A stretch of DNA of 35,998 nucleotides, from positions 1 through 35,998 of the forward strand of contig JALHMY010000052.1 of NCBI GenBank assembly GCA_022843805.1. The letters are read 5' to 3'. A program made the translations under genes and the position numbers. Below the pieces are notes generated by a model. That model saw nothing but the letters and a program-made list of their open reading frames with translations. It searched no databases and had not been told where the DNA came from. Below are positions 25,812 through 34,432 of the stretch, in pieces (position 1 is the first letter of the stretch; each line of letters begins with the position of its first letter). The DNA is from Fuerstiella sp. (GTDB taxonomy: Bacteria > Planctomycetota > Planctomycetia > Planctomycetales > Planctomycetaceae).

Positions 25812-26166
25812 TATAGTTGCCGGCAGCGGCCGATTTCCGTAAAGAAAATTCTCAGAATATCATAATCTGTACGGTTGGCGTTTTCACAGGCCTCTTTTCC
25901 CTGCGACGACGAATGACGTGCGGGTGGTAAGTGCCGTGATGGCCGATTTCGGGGCTCTACCCGGGGGGGCCGGCGTTTTTTTGACCACAGATTACACAGA
26001 TGGGCACAGATAAAGACACAAATGCCGCCGTCCATGATATCTGTGAAAATCTGTGTCATCTGTGGTCAGATGATGCAGATTTGAACGACACATGAAACGC
26101 ATGACGCGGAATGCAGTGATGCTAACGGTTTAGGGGCCGTGCTCTCGCCGCGCTCCTGCGAACCTG
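25812..26166. other. Intergenic region filled largely by a dispersed repeat
   Basis: It lies between the sigma gene and the membrane protein gene. Most of it is copy B of the palindromic element (25902-26068), followed by about 100 bp with no recognised feature. An 82-codon minus-strand frame is a translation of the repeat. A run of G residues occurs at about 25960-25968. Confidence 0.55.
25902..26068 (-). repeat. Dispersed ~200-bp palindromic element (copy B, opposite orientation)
   Basis: The palindrome arms are GACCACAGATTACACAGAT (25983-26001) and its near-exact complement at 26049-26067, with one mismatch in 19. Read on the minus strand, the stretch 'tttatctgtgcccatctgtg' continuing to 'gg' and then 'tcaaaaaaacgcc' follows copy A (13047-13248) closely. 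The 49-bp segment at 25902-25950 matches the reverse complement of 13197-13245 at about 78 percent by eye. The 14-bp terminal repeats of copy A are degraded here, so this copy looks older. Confidence 0.7.
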
Positions 26167-27723
26167 CTATTTCCCTCGCAGTGGAATTGAGGAAGAACGA
26201 ATCAGGTCCGACAGCCAGTCTCGCACGCATTCTGCTTCCTGCTGTCCGTTCAGCCGCCGCACCAGTGGCTGGAGTTCGCCATCCTGATCCGGGACGCAGA
26301 CAGACCACCACTCACCGTCCGATTTTTTAAACTCAATTTTACACTCGAACGGGACATTGAATTCGCCAACGGTTACTGCGGTGGAATCGACTGTGACAAT
26401 CTCTGAATCGTCCGGCAGCGGTAATTCAGATGTCTTTAGCGAACGATGAAAGGTCAGCTTCGACTGAAAACTCTGGTATCCGGCTTCGATCGTTACTTCA
26501 TCAGGACCGATACTCAGAGAGCTGCTCCAGAACAGAATTTCGATCAGCCCCCACAGACTGATCAGCAGCAGCACGGCGGGAAGCAGAGCTGCAAACCAGA
26601 CGACGGGACTGGTCAGCCATACGAACGAAGCAACAATCGCCGAGATGCAAACGACGGCAAGCAGCGTGACCCCCGGCAATATCCCTGGCTGTCGCATCGA
26701 AAAAGAAATCTGCTCTCTGCCATCAATCCGCTGTTCGCGTCTCATGCCGATGCGTTCGAGGATTGTGCTGACGTCAAATTTTGCAATAAACGGTTTGAAG
26801 GCTTCATCTTCAGGGCGGAAGTCCGGGGAACTGTTCGCCGTTCGAAATACCGGGACTGGGAAAACGGCTTCGCGGAGATCCTGTTCTGAACGCAGTTTCA
26901 GAACAAGAAACCAGTCGGTCGAGCTACGATGCGCTGTTTCGGTTGGCTGGCAATCGTACGGAATGGCAAAACTGACGGGAATCGCGGTCTTATCCGAAGA
27001 CTGGGAATCGATTTGGCGGCCAACTGTCACCTCCGTCTGCCAGATCGTATCTGTATGGCTTGACGTCGACTCTCCTCGTCCGCCACGGCGAAACGTGGTT
27101 CGGTTACACCTCAGCTGCAATCGAAACTGCGTGTCTGGCGGAAAAACCTCCGGCAGCACCGCAACAGCTCGAAACGGCCCGCCAATAACGCCTGGCATGG
27201 TGCCCATGATGAGTTCGGACCGGTTCCATCGGCGATTTTTCCAGAAGTGGTTTGAGATCCCGAACAGCACCAGTCCGAATGCGCCGATGAAGAAATAGAT
27301 CCCCGCCTTCAGCTTAATGCTGGCCATGCAGATGCCAGCTGGCAGGACAATAAACACGAAGATTCCCCAAAAGAACAACAGCACCATGACGAGGGCTCGG
27401 TTATTGAGTCGGATGTGATTGGTGTCCCACATCGGATTCCATCGCCATGGTTCCTGGGGAAATTGCTTCTTTCGCCGCTCAGCTATTGTGACAGTTTGCA
27501 GAAGGTACTGCGTCCCGATAACCATAAAGCTGCCAACAAAGCAGGGACCAGCGACTTTGACAAACCTCAGCCCGAGTTCGCCGGCTGTCCATGGCTGGTT
27601 CAGGCGGATGATTGTCAGGTACTCCCAAAGAGCGTCCGCCATGGACACGCCAGTCAGCACGGCAACGACGCCGATTAATTGGGCGAACCTCGTTATCAGC
27701 GTCAAAACAATCGTCGTGTACAT
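26167..27723 (-). CDS. Multi-pass membrane protein of unknown function
   Basis: A 518-residue protein from the ATG at 27723 (a TTG one codon earlier is also open). I do not recognise the family. It has four N-terminal membrane helices (about residues 3-27, 50-75, 110-135 and 140-160), a hydrophilic middle of ~190 residues, then two closely spaced helices (about 350-402), and a C-terminal domain (DEVTIEAGYQSFQSK... EFNVPFECKIEFKKSDGEWW) that looks beta-rich. The layout resembles DUF3592-type or two-module membrane proteins of planctomycetes, a weak resemblance only. The middle segment (FRAVAVLPEVFPPDTQFRL) may be an extracytoplasmic beta domain. No partner gene is adjacent on the same strand. 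Confidence 0.65.
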   Translation of the reverse strand: MYTTIVLTLITRFAQLIGVVAVLTGVSMADALWEYLTIIRLNQPWTAGELGLRFVKVAGPCFVGSFMVIGTQYLLQTVTIAERRKKQFPQEPWRWNPMWDTNHIRLNNRALVMVLLFFWGIFVFIVLPAGICMASIKLKAGIYFFIGAFGLVLFGISNHFWKNRRWNRSELIMGTMPGVIGGPFRAVAVLPEVFPPDTQFRLQLRCNRTTFRRGGRGESTSSHTDTIWQTEVTVGRQIDSQSSDKTAIPVSFAIPYDCQPTETAHRSSTDWFLVLKLRSEQDLREAVFPVPVFRTANSSPDFRPEDEAFKPFIAKFDVSTILERIGMRREQRIDGREQISFSMRQPGILPGVTLLAVVCISAIVASFVWLTSPVVWFAALLPAVLLLISLWGLIEILFWSSSLSIGPDEVTIEAGYQSFQSKLTFHRSLKTSELPLPDDSEIVTVDSTAVTVGEFNVPFECKIEFKKSDGEWWSVCVPDQDGELQPLVRRLNGQQEAECVRDWLSDLIRSSSIPLRGK

Positions 27724-28029
27724 CAAAGCAGATCCCTGATGTGAATCATCGGACAGAATGCCGATGTCCGCGAGAAGTGGTGAAACGTGGTGAATCGCTG
27801 ATTATCGTCCATTATTGTTCCATCGAGCAAAGCCCATTCTGTCGGCCAAATTTGGCAGAAAGTTTCGAGAGTCAGGAACATCTGCCATTTTTTTTACCGA
27901 TTTGAAAGAATTTTTGGCCGAGGTACGGATCGTCTCACGATTGGTTGAATGAGTGCATCACGGAGGGCATTCGAGTCATACAGAGCAAGAGGAATTGTAA
28001 CCAGCCAGCTGAAGCTGGGAGGCGAAACC
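27724..28029. other. Divergent intergenic region without a recognised feature
   Basis: This gap separates the minus-strand membrane-protein gene from the plus-strand ART-like gene and should contain both promoters. It is comparatively AT-rich, with T runs near 27888-27920. No promoter pair, hairpin terminator or RNA was identified. The downstream frame is open back to 27949, but 28030 has the better ribosome-binding site. Confidence 0.45.
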
Positions 28030-29115
28030 ATGGGTGTCATTACCAGTCATTTTCCGGCGGACAACGAACAGATCAGTGACATCATGTTAAAGGTCGTCGC
28101 TGAAAAGATGCAGGTTCTGGGGAAAGCGACCGGCTGTCCGGACGGCAATCCTTATCACGTTGTGACGGCCAGCTCGCTGGTGACATATCGGATGTATCCG
28201 AATTGCCGCAATCCCCGCAGCGAGCCTTCGGTGATCTACTATGATGCATTCAACATGAGCACAATGCGGTCCGAGTGGGTTGTGCCTCCCCGGCTGTTCG
28301 ATTCATTTTCCAGCAATTCGCTTGTCTATGCGATGTCCGCGGCCAACTTCTACTCCTTTCTTGCCAGCCCGGAGGATTACGAGGTGAGTTCCGTCATGGT
28401 GGGGCACCTTGCCGCCAAAGGTGACTTTAAAGGTGCAATTGAAGCCCTCGGGTCGGCCTGGCTGGACGCGTTAAAATCCCCGACATGGTGGATGGCAGCG
28501 GTTGGCGGCCATGCTCCACATTCTGCGAAGAATACGAAAGGGAAGGCTCCCAAACCTGCTGCGAAACTTCCTCCTGTCAACCCGACAAAAAAATTGACCA
28601 CAACACTGGGCAATTTTAAGGAAAAACTAAAAGCAAAAATGAAAATCCCTGAAGCACAGCCCGTTCAGGGTGTGGGCATCTCAATGCCCGAAAATACCGC
28701 GCTCAACCGTCTGAAGACGACAGCCGCCAACCTCCAGAATTTGAAAGTCGATCGTACCATGATCGTGCTCGATCGGCCCATGGTCTATCGGCACACGATT
28801 ACCGCAGATATTCCAGGAGTCAATATGGCGCGGATCATGAAAGAACAGAGGCTGAGGCTCTCGGTGGGCGGAAGGGCACATTATGGTCCAGGCGTATATG
28901 CCTGGCACCAGGGCTCATCGGGTGGGAGCGTCTGGATTGATATCGAAGTATCGGCGGGGACAGCCGTGGAGAATCTGGTGGTTCATGGTTCCGGGGGACA
29001 GCAAAGATTTGTGCGTATCGTTCCCGCGGAGGGCGACTACCTTCCCGTCAAAATCAAAGACAAGAGTATTACCGATGAAGTCCTGGCAGGCTTCGCAAAA
29101 CTTGTTAAGGATTGA
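28030..29115 (+). CDS. Unrecognised protein with an ADP-ribosyltransferase-like C-terminal domain
   Basis: A 361-residue protein without a signal peptide. The start at 28030 has GGGAGG 7-12 nt upstream; an in-frame start at 27949 is less likely. Residues about 1-160 form an unknown domain (for example EWVVPPRLFDSF, EYEVSSVMVGHL-like stretch near 118-130). A lysine/proline-rich linker follows (about 165-205). The C-terminal ~110 residues begin MVYRHTITADIPGV and continue MARIMKEQRLRL and GGRAHYGPGVYAW. This is the order of PARP/HYD-type ADP-ribosyltransferases: a His-Thr strand that would hold NAD, a helix, then a GxGxY segment with the tyrosine. A following acidic residue could be E/D in WIDIEV. 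The match is by eye and tentative. No immunity or partner gene is evident nearby. Confidence 0.55.
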   Translation: MGVITSHFPADNEQISDIMLKVVAEKMQVLGKATGCPDGNPYHVVTASSLVTYRMYPNCRNPRSEPSVIYYDAFNMSTMRSEWVVPPRLFDSFSSNSLVYAMSAANFYSFLASPEDYEVSSVMVGHLAAKGDFKGAIEALGSAWLDALKSPTWWMAAVGGHAPHSAKNTKGKAPKPAAKLPPVNPTKKLTTTLGNFKEKLKAKMKIPEAQPVQGVGISMPENTALNRLKTTAANLQNLKVDRTMIVLDRPMVYRHTITADIPGVNMARIMKEQRLRLSVGGRAHYGPGVYAWHQGSSGGSVWIDIEVSAGTAVENLVVHGSGGQQRFVRIVPAEGDYLPVKIKDKSITDEVLAGFAKLVKD

Positions 29116-29454
29116 ATCAACATGGTTTTTCGCTGCGGTCCCCGCACGGCCCGGTTTGACGCAATTTCCGCTCTGAGACCAGCCATTGAACTTCAACTTC
29201 AAATACGTCCGTTGGCAAATACGTCCGCTGGCGTTCCGCCCGTGAAGCGGGCCGAAAAACGATTCGACTCAAAGATGTGTACTTATGTATTCCTTTTGGC
29301 TATTTGAAATCTTTCCCCTGGGAAATTGAAAAATTGCTTAACCGTTCGCTGTGAAGACTGTTTACACTCGCGTTATCGAAACTTCTGTTTTTGCGTCGTG
29401 GGCCGTTTGTTCGGGGAAAAGCGACGTACTGTTGGTCTGAGGGGGATAATTGGT
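29116..29454. other. Intergenic region without a gene
   Basis: It holds a 16-bp tandem pair, AAATACGTCCGTTGGC and AAATACGTCCGCTGGC (29201-29232, one mismatch), and a weak GCCCG/CGGGC hairpin just after it. The plus-strand frame of the next gene is open upstream to 29326, but that part is unlikely protein and the true start has a strong ribosome-binding site at 29439-29445. Confidence 0.45.
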
Positions 29455-30030
29455 ATGAAATTGATTCGATTGCTGGCTGGCATTTTTGTTGGGGCAGCCC
29501 TGTTGAGCGCATCCGCGTATACACAGGCGGCGGCCGTTGTGGGTGGTGCCATTACTGTCGCAAGTGATGGGGATGTGATCGCAAAGTACATTGGCAACAG
29601 CGCTTCATTCAGCAATGATCTGTATCTCGATTCGCCTGCCAATGGTCTGGGAATTATTTTCAATAATCAAACATCTCCAATCGGCTCGACCGTGAATCTT
29701 GGCTTCTTCACTGCAGGGACAGAACTGATCTTTCGCCTTTACGTGAACCAAACCGGGAACAACTTCTTTTCAGGGCTGGCCTCCCGAAATCCCGACGGCA
29801 AGGCACATGCTCGAGTGACTAACGACTACAGTCCAACCGAGACGCTCGTCGAATTTGAAGACCTGTTCGGAACGCCTGAAGGTGACGACGGATTTAACGA
29901 TCTGCGATTCACATTTACAAATGTCCAGACCGCAGCAGTTCCGGAACCAGCGACACTCGCAATGTGGACCGGGATGCTTGGCGTCGTTTGCGTGTTCCGA
30001 AAACGCCGGGCAAACGTAAGTCGAAATTAA
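29455..30030 (+). CDS. PEP-CTERM protein with a DUF4114-like domain
   Basis: A 191-residue exported protein. The start is set by GAGGGGG at 29439-29445, 9 nt before the ATG. Signal peptide MKLIRLLAGIFVGAALLSA, cleaved near AYTQAAA. A beta-rich body ends in VEFEDLFGTPEGDDGFNDLRF, the DUF4114-type acidic 'G-D-x-D-F-N-D-L' pattern usually linked to calcium. The C-terminus has the PEP-CTERM sorting signal: VPEPATLA, a hydrophobic helix and the basic tail FRKRRANVSRN. PEP-CTERM proteins are sorted to the cell surface by an exosortase, which is not in this window. A strong terminator follows. Confidence 0.85.
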   Translation: MKLIRLLAGIFVGAALLSASAYTQAAAVVGGAITVASDGDVIAKYIGNSASFSNDLYLDSPANGLGIIFNNQTSPIGSTVNLGFFTAGTELIFRLYVNQTGNNFFSGLASRNPDGKAHARVTNDYSPTETLVEFEDLFGTPEGDDGFNDLRFTFTNVQTAAVPEPATLAMWTGMLGVVCVFRKRRANVSRN

Positions 30031-30061
30031 TGCAGCAGGTTCTGTGAACTGCACCAGAATG

Positions 30062-30102
30062 TGCCGCATCCCGAACAACCGTTTGGGATGCGGCATTTTT
30101 TT
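30062..30102 (+). terminator. Rho-independent terminator after the PEP-CTERM gene
   Basis: TGCCGCATCCC (30062-30072) and GGGATGCGGCA (30085-30095) form an 11-bp perfect GC-rich stem with a 12-base loop, followed by a run of seven T residues (30096-30102). It lies 32 bp past the stop of the PEP-CTERM gene and isolates it from the following gene. Confidence 0.9.
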
Positions 30103-30289
30103 GGATTGCCGACAGACGACAACCTGGCCATGTCTGATCCTCCGGGGTTCCACAGTTTCAGGTTTTGTACATTCTGGTAAATTGCCGTTTCTGCAGCCTG
30201 AAGGTGGTATTTACCGCTCAGTGTCGCTGCAGATTCTTTTTCATTTCCAGAATCGCTCGGGTAAGAAGATTAGACAGACAGGTATTCAG

Positions 30290-30835
30290 ATGTCCCAAAG
30301 AATTGTAATGCGTACTGGTGAAGCTCTGGTGGAGGATGAAGCATCCTGGTCAGCGGCCGAACCGGAAGTGGTAATTGGCGAACTGGATGGTCCTGTGGGC
30401 ACCGCCATTGCTGGTCTGATGGGAAATCAGTCAAAAGGTCATTCGAAGGTATTTGCGATCCTCAACTGCGACGTACAGGTGCGACCAGTGACGGTTATGG
30501 TCAGCAAAGTCACGGTCAACAGTGAGAAGTACACAAATATTCTGATGGGAACAGTTCAGGCGGCCATTGCGAATGGAGTACTGGACTCTGTACGTGCGGG
30601 CGATATCCCGAAAGAGAAGGCAAATGATCTGGGGATCATTGTTTCTGTATGGCTCGATCCCGCTGTGCTGACTGAGGAAGTAGATTACAACATATTGTTT
30701 AAAACCCATCGCGCTGCGATCAGCAAGGCGATAGGAAAAGCGATGCGCAATGAGCCATCGATTGACTGGCTGCTGGAGAATCAGGAACAGATTACCCACT
30801 GTTTCCACCAGATGGCGATTGATGGCGAAGTGTAA
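30290..30835 (+). CDS. Formaldehyde-activating enzyme (Fae) homologue lacking the catalytic His
   Basis: A 181-residue homologue of Fae, which condenses formaldehyde with tetrahydromethanopterin. The frame is open back to 30044, but the ATG at 30290 begins the conserved protein (MSQRIVMRTGEALVEDE). Matching stretches are GELDGPVGTAIAGLM, HSKVFAILNCDVQVRP, TVMVSKVTVNS, GTVQAAIANGVLDSV and IPKEKANDLGIIVSVWL, followed by the tail KAIGKAMRNEPSIDWLL. In classical Fae the 'G-E-A-L-V...A-H-I-D' segment has an invariant active-site His. Here the corresponding position reads A-E-P-E, with Glu. Such Fae paralogues occur in planctomycetes, which carry C1-pathway genes, but their reaction is unknown. Length is slightly above the family's ~170. 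No other C1 gene lies in the window. Confidence 0.8.
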   Translation: MSQRIVMRTGEALVEDEASWSAAEPEVVIGELDGPVGTAIAGLMGNQSKGHSKVFAILNCDVQVRPVTVMVSKVTVNSEKYTNILMGTVQAAIANGVLDSVRAGDIPKEKANDLGIIVSVWLDPAVLTEEVDYNILFKTHRAAISKAIGKAMRNEPSIDWLLENQEQITHCFHQMAIDGEV

Positions 30836-30885
30836 CTTTCGACAGCCCGCCGTTTCTTGCAGGCGCCACCCGTTTCGATGCGCTC

Positions 30886-30927
30886 GATGATGCTTCCCTG
30901 CACGAACTCGTGCAGGAAAGCATTATC
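30886..30927. repeat. Long near-perfect palindrome at a convergent gene junction
   Basis: Two 20-bp arms (30886-30905 and 30908-30927, 18 of 20 complementary; core CCTGCACGA / TCGTGCAGG) are separated by two bases. The right arm overlaps the last codons of the transglutaminase-like gene on the minus strand. A plus-strand transcript of the Fae homologue would run into it 50 bp past its stop. No T tract, so if it terminates transcripts it would do so in both directions through structure alone. Confidence 0.65.
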
Positions 30928-31810
30928 CGATCGGAAGGACATCCACTTCCACCGTTAATCGATGCTGACCACCGCCGATGAAAACCCCCGTTAGAGGCGG
31001 GACATCACTGTAGTCGCGACCCCATGCAAGGCAGATGTGATCGATTGTCGTGAATTTGTTGTTGGTAGGATCCACATCAGCCCAGCCTCGCGGGCCACAG
31101 AAAACAGACAGCCATGCGTGTGAGGCATCCGCTCCAACGAGTCGTGGCTTGCCTTCCGGCGGATAGGTTCGGAGGTAGCCGCTGACATATCGGGCTGGTA
31201 TTCCCAGTGCCCGCAGCAAGGCAATTTGCATGTGAGCAAAGTCCTGGCAAACGCCTCGCTTCATCCGGAATACGTCCGCAACAGGAGTTGTCACGGTGGT
31301 GGCGCGAGGATCGTAGACGAAGTCTGTGTGAATTCGTCGAGTGAGTTCATCGACGGCCTCCAGTATTGGACGTCCCGGCACAAATGTCGGGCGGACATAC
31401 TCAAGCATTTCTGCCGACCAGCGAACTCGAGGCGAGGCGAAAACGAATTCATAGGCATGCAGCGATTCCGGATCGGTATGAGCTTTTGCCATCGCCACGA
31501 CTTCTTCCCATGGGGGCGACGCTTCCAGAACATCTCCGGACCTGGCGGCGAGAGGCGGAGTGATTGTTACGAAGCTGGTTGCCGTAACACTGAGCGACTG
31601 GTAACCCTCATTGAAGGAAAACAGAGTCACCGGATTGCCGAAATAGTCGTTTTGACGACTCCGAATTGATGGCTCCGGACTAATCTTCAGTACGAACGAT
31701 TCCACCTGCTGGCTGGGCACTTCTCGTGGTTCCAGCCATGCCTGATTGTGACCGATTGAGACGGCCTGATGACCAAAATAACTGGTCTTGTGCATGACGC
31801 GATACTTCAA
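30923..31810 (-). CDS. Transglutaminase-like cysteine protease/peptidase-fold protein
   Basis: A 295-residue protein of the bacterial transglutaminase-like family. An N-terminal beta domain (KYRVMHKTSYFGHQAV, about 1-85) is followed by the papain-like core. The Cys-His-Asp triad is visible as C188 in RGVCQDFAHMQIALLRALG, His near 231 in DASHAWLSVF, and Asp near 246 in WADVDPTNN. ARYVSGYLRT is also typical. The TTG start is supported by the conserved N-terminus and by its TTGA overlap with the stop of the ATP-grasp gene upstream; an ATG at 31795 would cut the conserved start. Families with this pairing are proposed to make and hydrolyse amide or peptide bonds in cell-wall or small peptide products. 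The substrate is unknown. Confidence 0.87.
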   Translation of the reverse strand: MKYRVMHKTSYFGHQAVSIGHNQAWLEPREVPSQQVESFVLKISPEPSIRSRQNDYFGNPVTLFSFNEGYQSLSVTATSFVTITPPLAARSGDVLEASPPWEEVVAMAKAHTDPESLHAYEFVFASPRVRWSAEMLEYVRPTFVPGRPILEAVDELTRRIHTDFVYDPRATTVTTPVADVFRMKRGVCQDFAHMQIALLRALGIPARYVSGYLRTYPPEGKPRLVGADASHAWLSVFCGPRGWADVDPTNNKFTTIDHICLAWGRDYSDVPPLTGVFIGGGQHRLTVEVDVLPIG

Positions 31811-34341
31811 GGGGTGCCTCCCGAAAAATCGGTAATCTGTCGTGGGGTACCTGAGTGAACGAGGTATTTGCGAGTCAGCGTATTGGAAAGTGCTGTTGTT
31901 CCTTCTTCAATCGCTTTCAACGCCGCCACAACATTCCGCGGCACGGCGGCCGCCAGATCTTCCGCGGTCAGCATTCGAACTGCATGAGCACACTGCATCA
32001 CGATACGCATGTCCTCCGAACGCAATGGCCTGTTTTCTGCACCGGGAAGCCTGTCAACATGTGAAACAAGTCGTTCAATCTGAAAAACGAGCGAACGCGG
32101 ATTGGTTTCATCGGTGATGGCCAGGTCAAGAACTGCGTTCCTTTGCAGCTGATCACGGTAACGAAACCGATAGGTCATTTGAACATCCAGCACTTCGATC
32201 AGCGTCTTCAGCAGTGCGGGAGTTGAAACGCCACTCCGAAGTTCCGCAGACAAAAGCAGTTTTGCCGTGGCCCCGGCACGCTCGATACATCGTCCCAGTT
32301 CCAGAAATCTCCATGACGGTCCTCGATTCATTCCATCAGCAATCAGACCGCTGACTGATGCAAGATTGCCAATCAGCTGACTAGTTGACGTCACTACGTC
32401 GGTCAGGTCAATCCACTCCTGACTTGCCGACACATTGAATGCTTCGGCTGTCAGATGAACCCTCTGCCAGGTATCCGGACTCATCCAGTCACGCACCAGT
32501 GACGACAGCCGTGTCAGTTCTGATATGGCGCTGGTCAGACCGCCAACCTCAGACTTGTCGTAAACCGCCGCTGGCAGCGCTTCTGCCAGGGAAGGCAACT
32601 GAGATTCAAGGCCATCAACAACAAAACCTGGTTCCAGCTGTCCCTGTTCGACCAGTACACGAGCCAGAAAACGAATTTCGGTCATTTCTGTACTGCCTTC
32701 GCCCAGCAGCCGATCTGCAAGCGAACGAATGATGCGACTCAGGAAATCGCATCGATCGAGGGATCGACCCAGCCAGAAAAGATTGTCTGCAACTCGACTC
32801 GGAAACAGAGCACTCGTACGTCGAAGCTCAGCCGGCTGGTCTCCCGGAGCGAGTAACGTCACCTTGTCGACTCGCCCCTTTGCGAGTACCCAGAGATCCT
32901 TGCTGCCATCGCCAGCCGAGACGGACAGCTGCATCGGACCAGCATCCGGCGCCACTCGGATCAGTCCACCGGGCATCAGTCGATATTCTGCTTCATCTTC
33001 CACCAGAAAAGCGCGAACCGCCACATGTCCGCAGCGAACTCCTGTTTCGCTCCAGACAGGTACACCCGAACGGGCCATTTTTTCCTGAGCCACCCACAAA
33101 TATGGCTGTGCGGCAATGCGTCCGAGCAGCTGATCACGATCAGCTTTTGACAGATCGCTGACAATAATTTCCTCACCACCACTCTTTTGGAACGCCGGTT
33201 TGATCACAAGTTCTTCCGCTCTGGACTGAACCAGACGCAGGTTTTCCGGATCTCCGCACCACCACGTGGCAATCGATGGTATCTTCAGTTTTTCGCCGAA
33301 CCACCGCTCGCAGATCGTCGGCAGAAACGCCATAAAAATGGGAGCTCCCATAATGCCGCAGCCAGGCGTATTCGCCATCGCCACATTTCCACAGCGGGCT
33401 GCGTGCAGAAGTCCAGGCACCCCATGCGATGCACTACCGCCGAGTTCCAGAGGGTCCAGTCCGGATTCGGAGCAGCGGCAAAGCACGATGTCCACAGGAA
33501 GAAGTCCGGACAGTGTCTTCATAAAAACACAGTCGTTTCGAACGGCCAGATCACCGCCTTCGACCAGCGTATATCCCAGATATCGAGCGAGATAAACGTC
33601 TTCAAAATAGTATCGATGGTTCGGGCCCTGAGTCAGCAGGACTGTTCGAGGACTTTCCAGCGCTCGAGTCGCTCGCCGCCTCAGCGAGTTTTGAAGATGA
33701 ACAAAGAAAGATGCCAGCCGCTCAACATGAATTTGCTTAAATGAAGAAGGAATTGTCCGCGACGTAATAATTCGGTTTTCAAGTGCAAAGCCCGGCCCGG
33801 CCGGAGCTTCGGTGCGGTCGGCCATAACCCACCATGTGCCCTGAGCTGAGCGAGCCAGTTCGGCGGCATACAGGAACAGCGGATTCAGTTCGGAAGGCCG
33901 CAGATTAAAGAATGGCCGGAGAAACTCTGGATTGGCGAAAACAACTTCCGCGGGTAAATGTCTTTCTTTAATCAGGGTCTGGGGCCCATACAAATCACGA
34001 ATGATTGCATTCAGAAGTCGAGCACGCTGAGCCAGTCCGTCTTCGACGCCAGACCATTCCGTCGACGTGATCACCAGCGGCAGCAGGTCCAGCTTCCACG
34101 GGCGGGCTGCTGAAGCCTGATCGGTGAACGAATGAAAGTTCACTCCGTTCTCTCTGAGCAGACGGTCGGCCTGCGCATTGCGTCGAGCGAACTCGGCCTG
34201 GGGCACCTGACTGTATGCCTGCAAAACCCTGGACCAGTGCGGACGTATGTCCCCACCTGCTGTATAAACTTCGTCGTAGACCTGAGCCGGAGCCTGATAA
34301 AGGCGCAGCGGCTTTGTGTCCTGCGTAAGTCCAATTGACAT
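31807..34341 (-). CDS. Circularly permuted ATP-grasp and alpha-E domain fusion protein
   Basis: An 844-residue fusion. Residues about 20-490 are a circularly permuted type-2 ATP-grasp enzyme (DUF404/DUF407 family): YDEVYTAGGDIRPHW, FANPEFLRPFFNLR, NRIITSRTIPSSF, LTQGPNHRYYFEDVYLARYLGYTLVEGGDL (read in parts), ANTPGCGIMGAPIF and the ATP-binding ELVIKPAFQKSGGEEI. Residues about 530-835 are an alpha-E (DUF403) helical domain starting LFPSRVADNLFWLGRSLDRCDFLSRI. In many bacteria these are separate genes next to a transglutaminase-like gene. Here the two are fused and the transglutaminase gene overlaps by four bases. The set is predicted to form amide bonds in a small peptide or peptide-like product, not experimentally settled. 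ATG at 34341. Confidence 0.87.
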   Translation of the reverse strand: MSIGLTQDTKPLRLYQAPAQVYDEVYTAGGDIRPHWSRVLQAYSQVPQAEFARRNAQADRLLRENGVNFHSFTDQASAARPWKLDLLPLVITSTEWSGVEDGLAQRARLLNAIIRDLYGPQTLIKERHLPAEVVFANPEFLRPFFNLRPSELNPLFLYAAELARSAQGTWWVMADRTEAPAGPGFALENRIITSRTIPSSFKQIHVERLASFFVHLQNSLRRRATRALESPRTVLLTQGPNHRYYFEDVYLARYLGYTLVEGGDLAVRNDCVFMKTLSGLLPVDIVLCRCSESGLDPLELGGSASHGVPGLLHAARCGNVAMANTPGCGIMGAPIFMAFLPTICERWFGEKLKIPSIATWWCGDPENLRLVQSRAEELVIKPAFQKSGGEEIIVSDLSKADRDQLLGRIAAQPYLWVAQEKMARSGVPVWSETGVRCGHVAVRAFLVEDEAEYRLMPGGLIRVAPDAGPMQLSVSAGDGSKDLWVLAKGRVDKVTLLAPGDQPAELRRTSALFPSRVADNLFWLGRSLDRCDFLSRIIRSLADRLLGEGSTEMTEIRFLARVLVEQGQLEPGFVVDGLESQLPSLAEALPAAVYDKSEVGGLTSAISELTRLSSLVRDWMSPDTWQRVHLTAEAFNVSASQEWIDLTDVVTSTSQLIGNLASVSGLIADGMNRGPSWRFLELGRCIERAGATAKLLLSAELRSGVSTPALLKTLIEVLDVQMTYRFRYRDQLQRNAVLDLAITDETNPRSLVFQIERLVSHVDRLPGAENRPLRSEDMRIVMQCAHAVRMLTAEDLAAAVPRNVVAALKAIEEGTTALSNTLTRKYLVHSGTPRQITDFSGGTP

Positions 34342-34432
34342 ACTGTCGATGCTCTGACGTAAAAACTGATCTATAAATTCGGGCAGTATCAGTTTGTATC
34401 AGAAATCGCGTCCGGTTACTTCAGCAGCAAAC

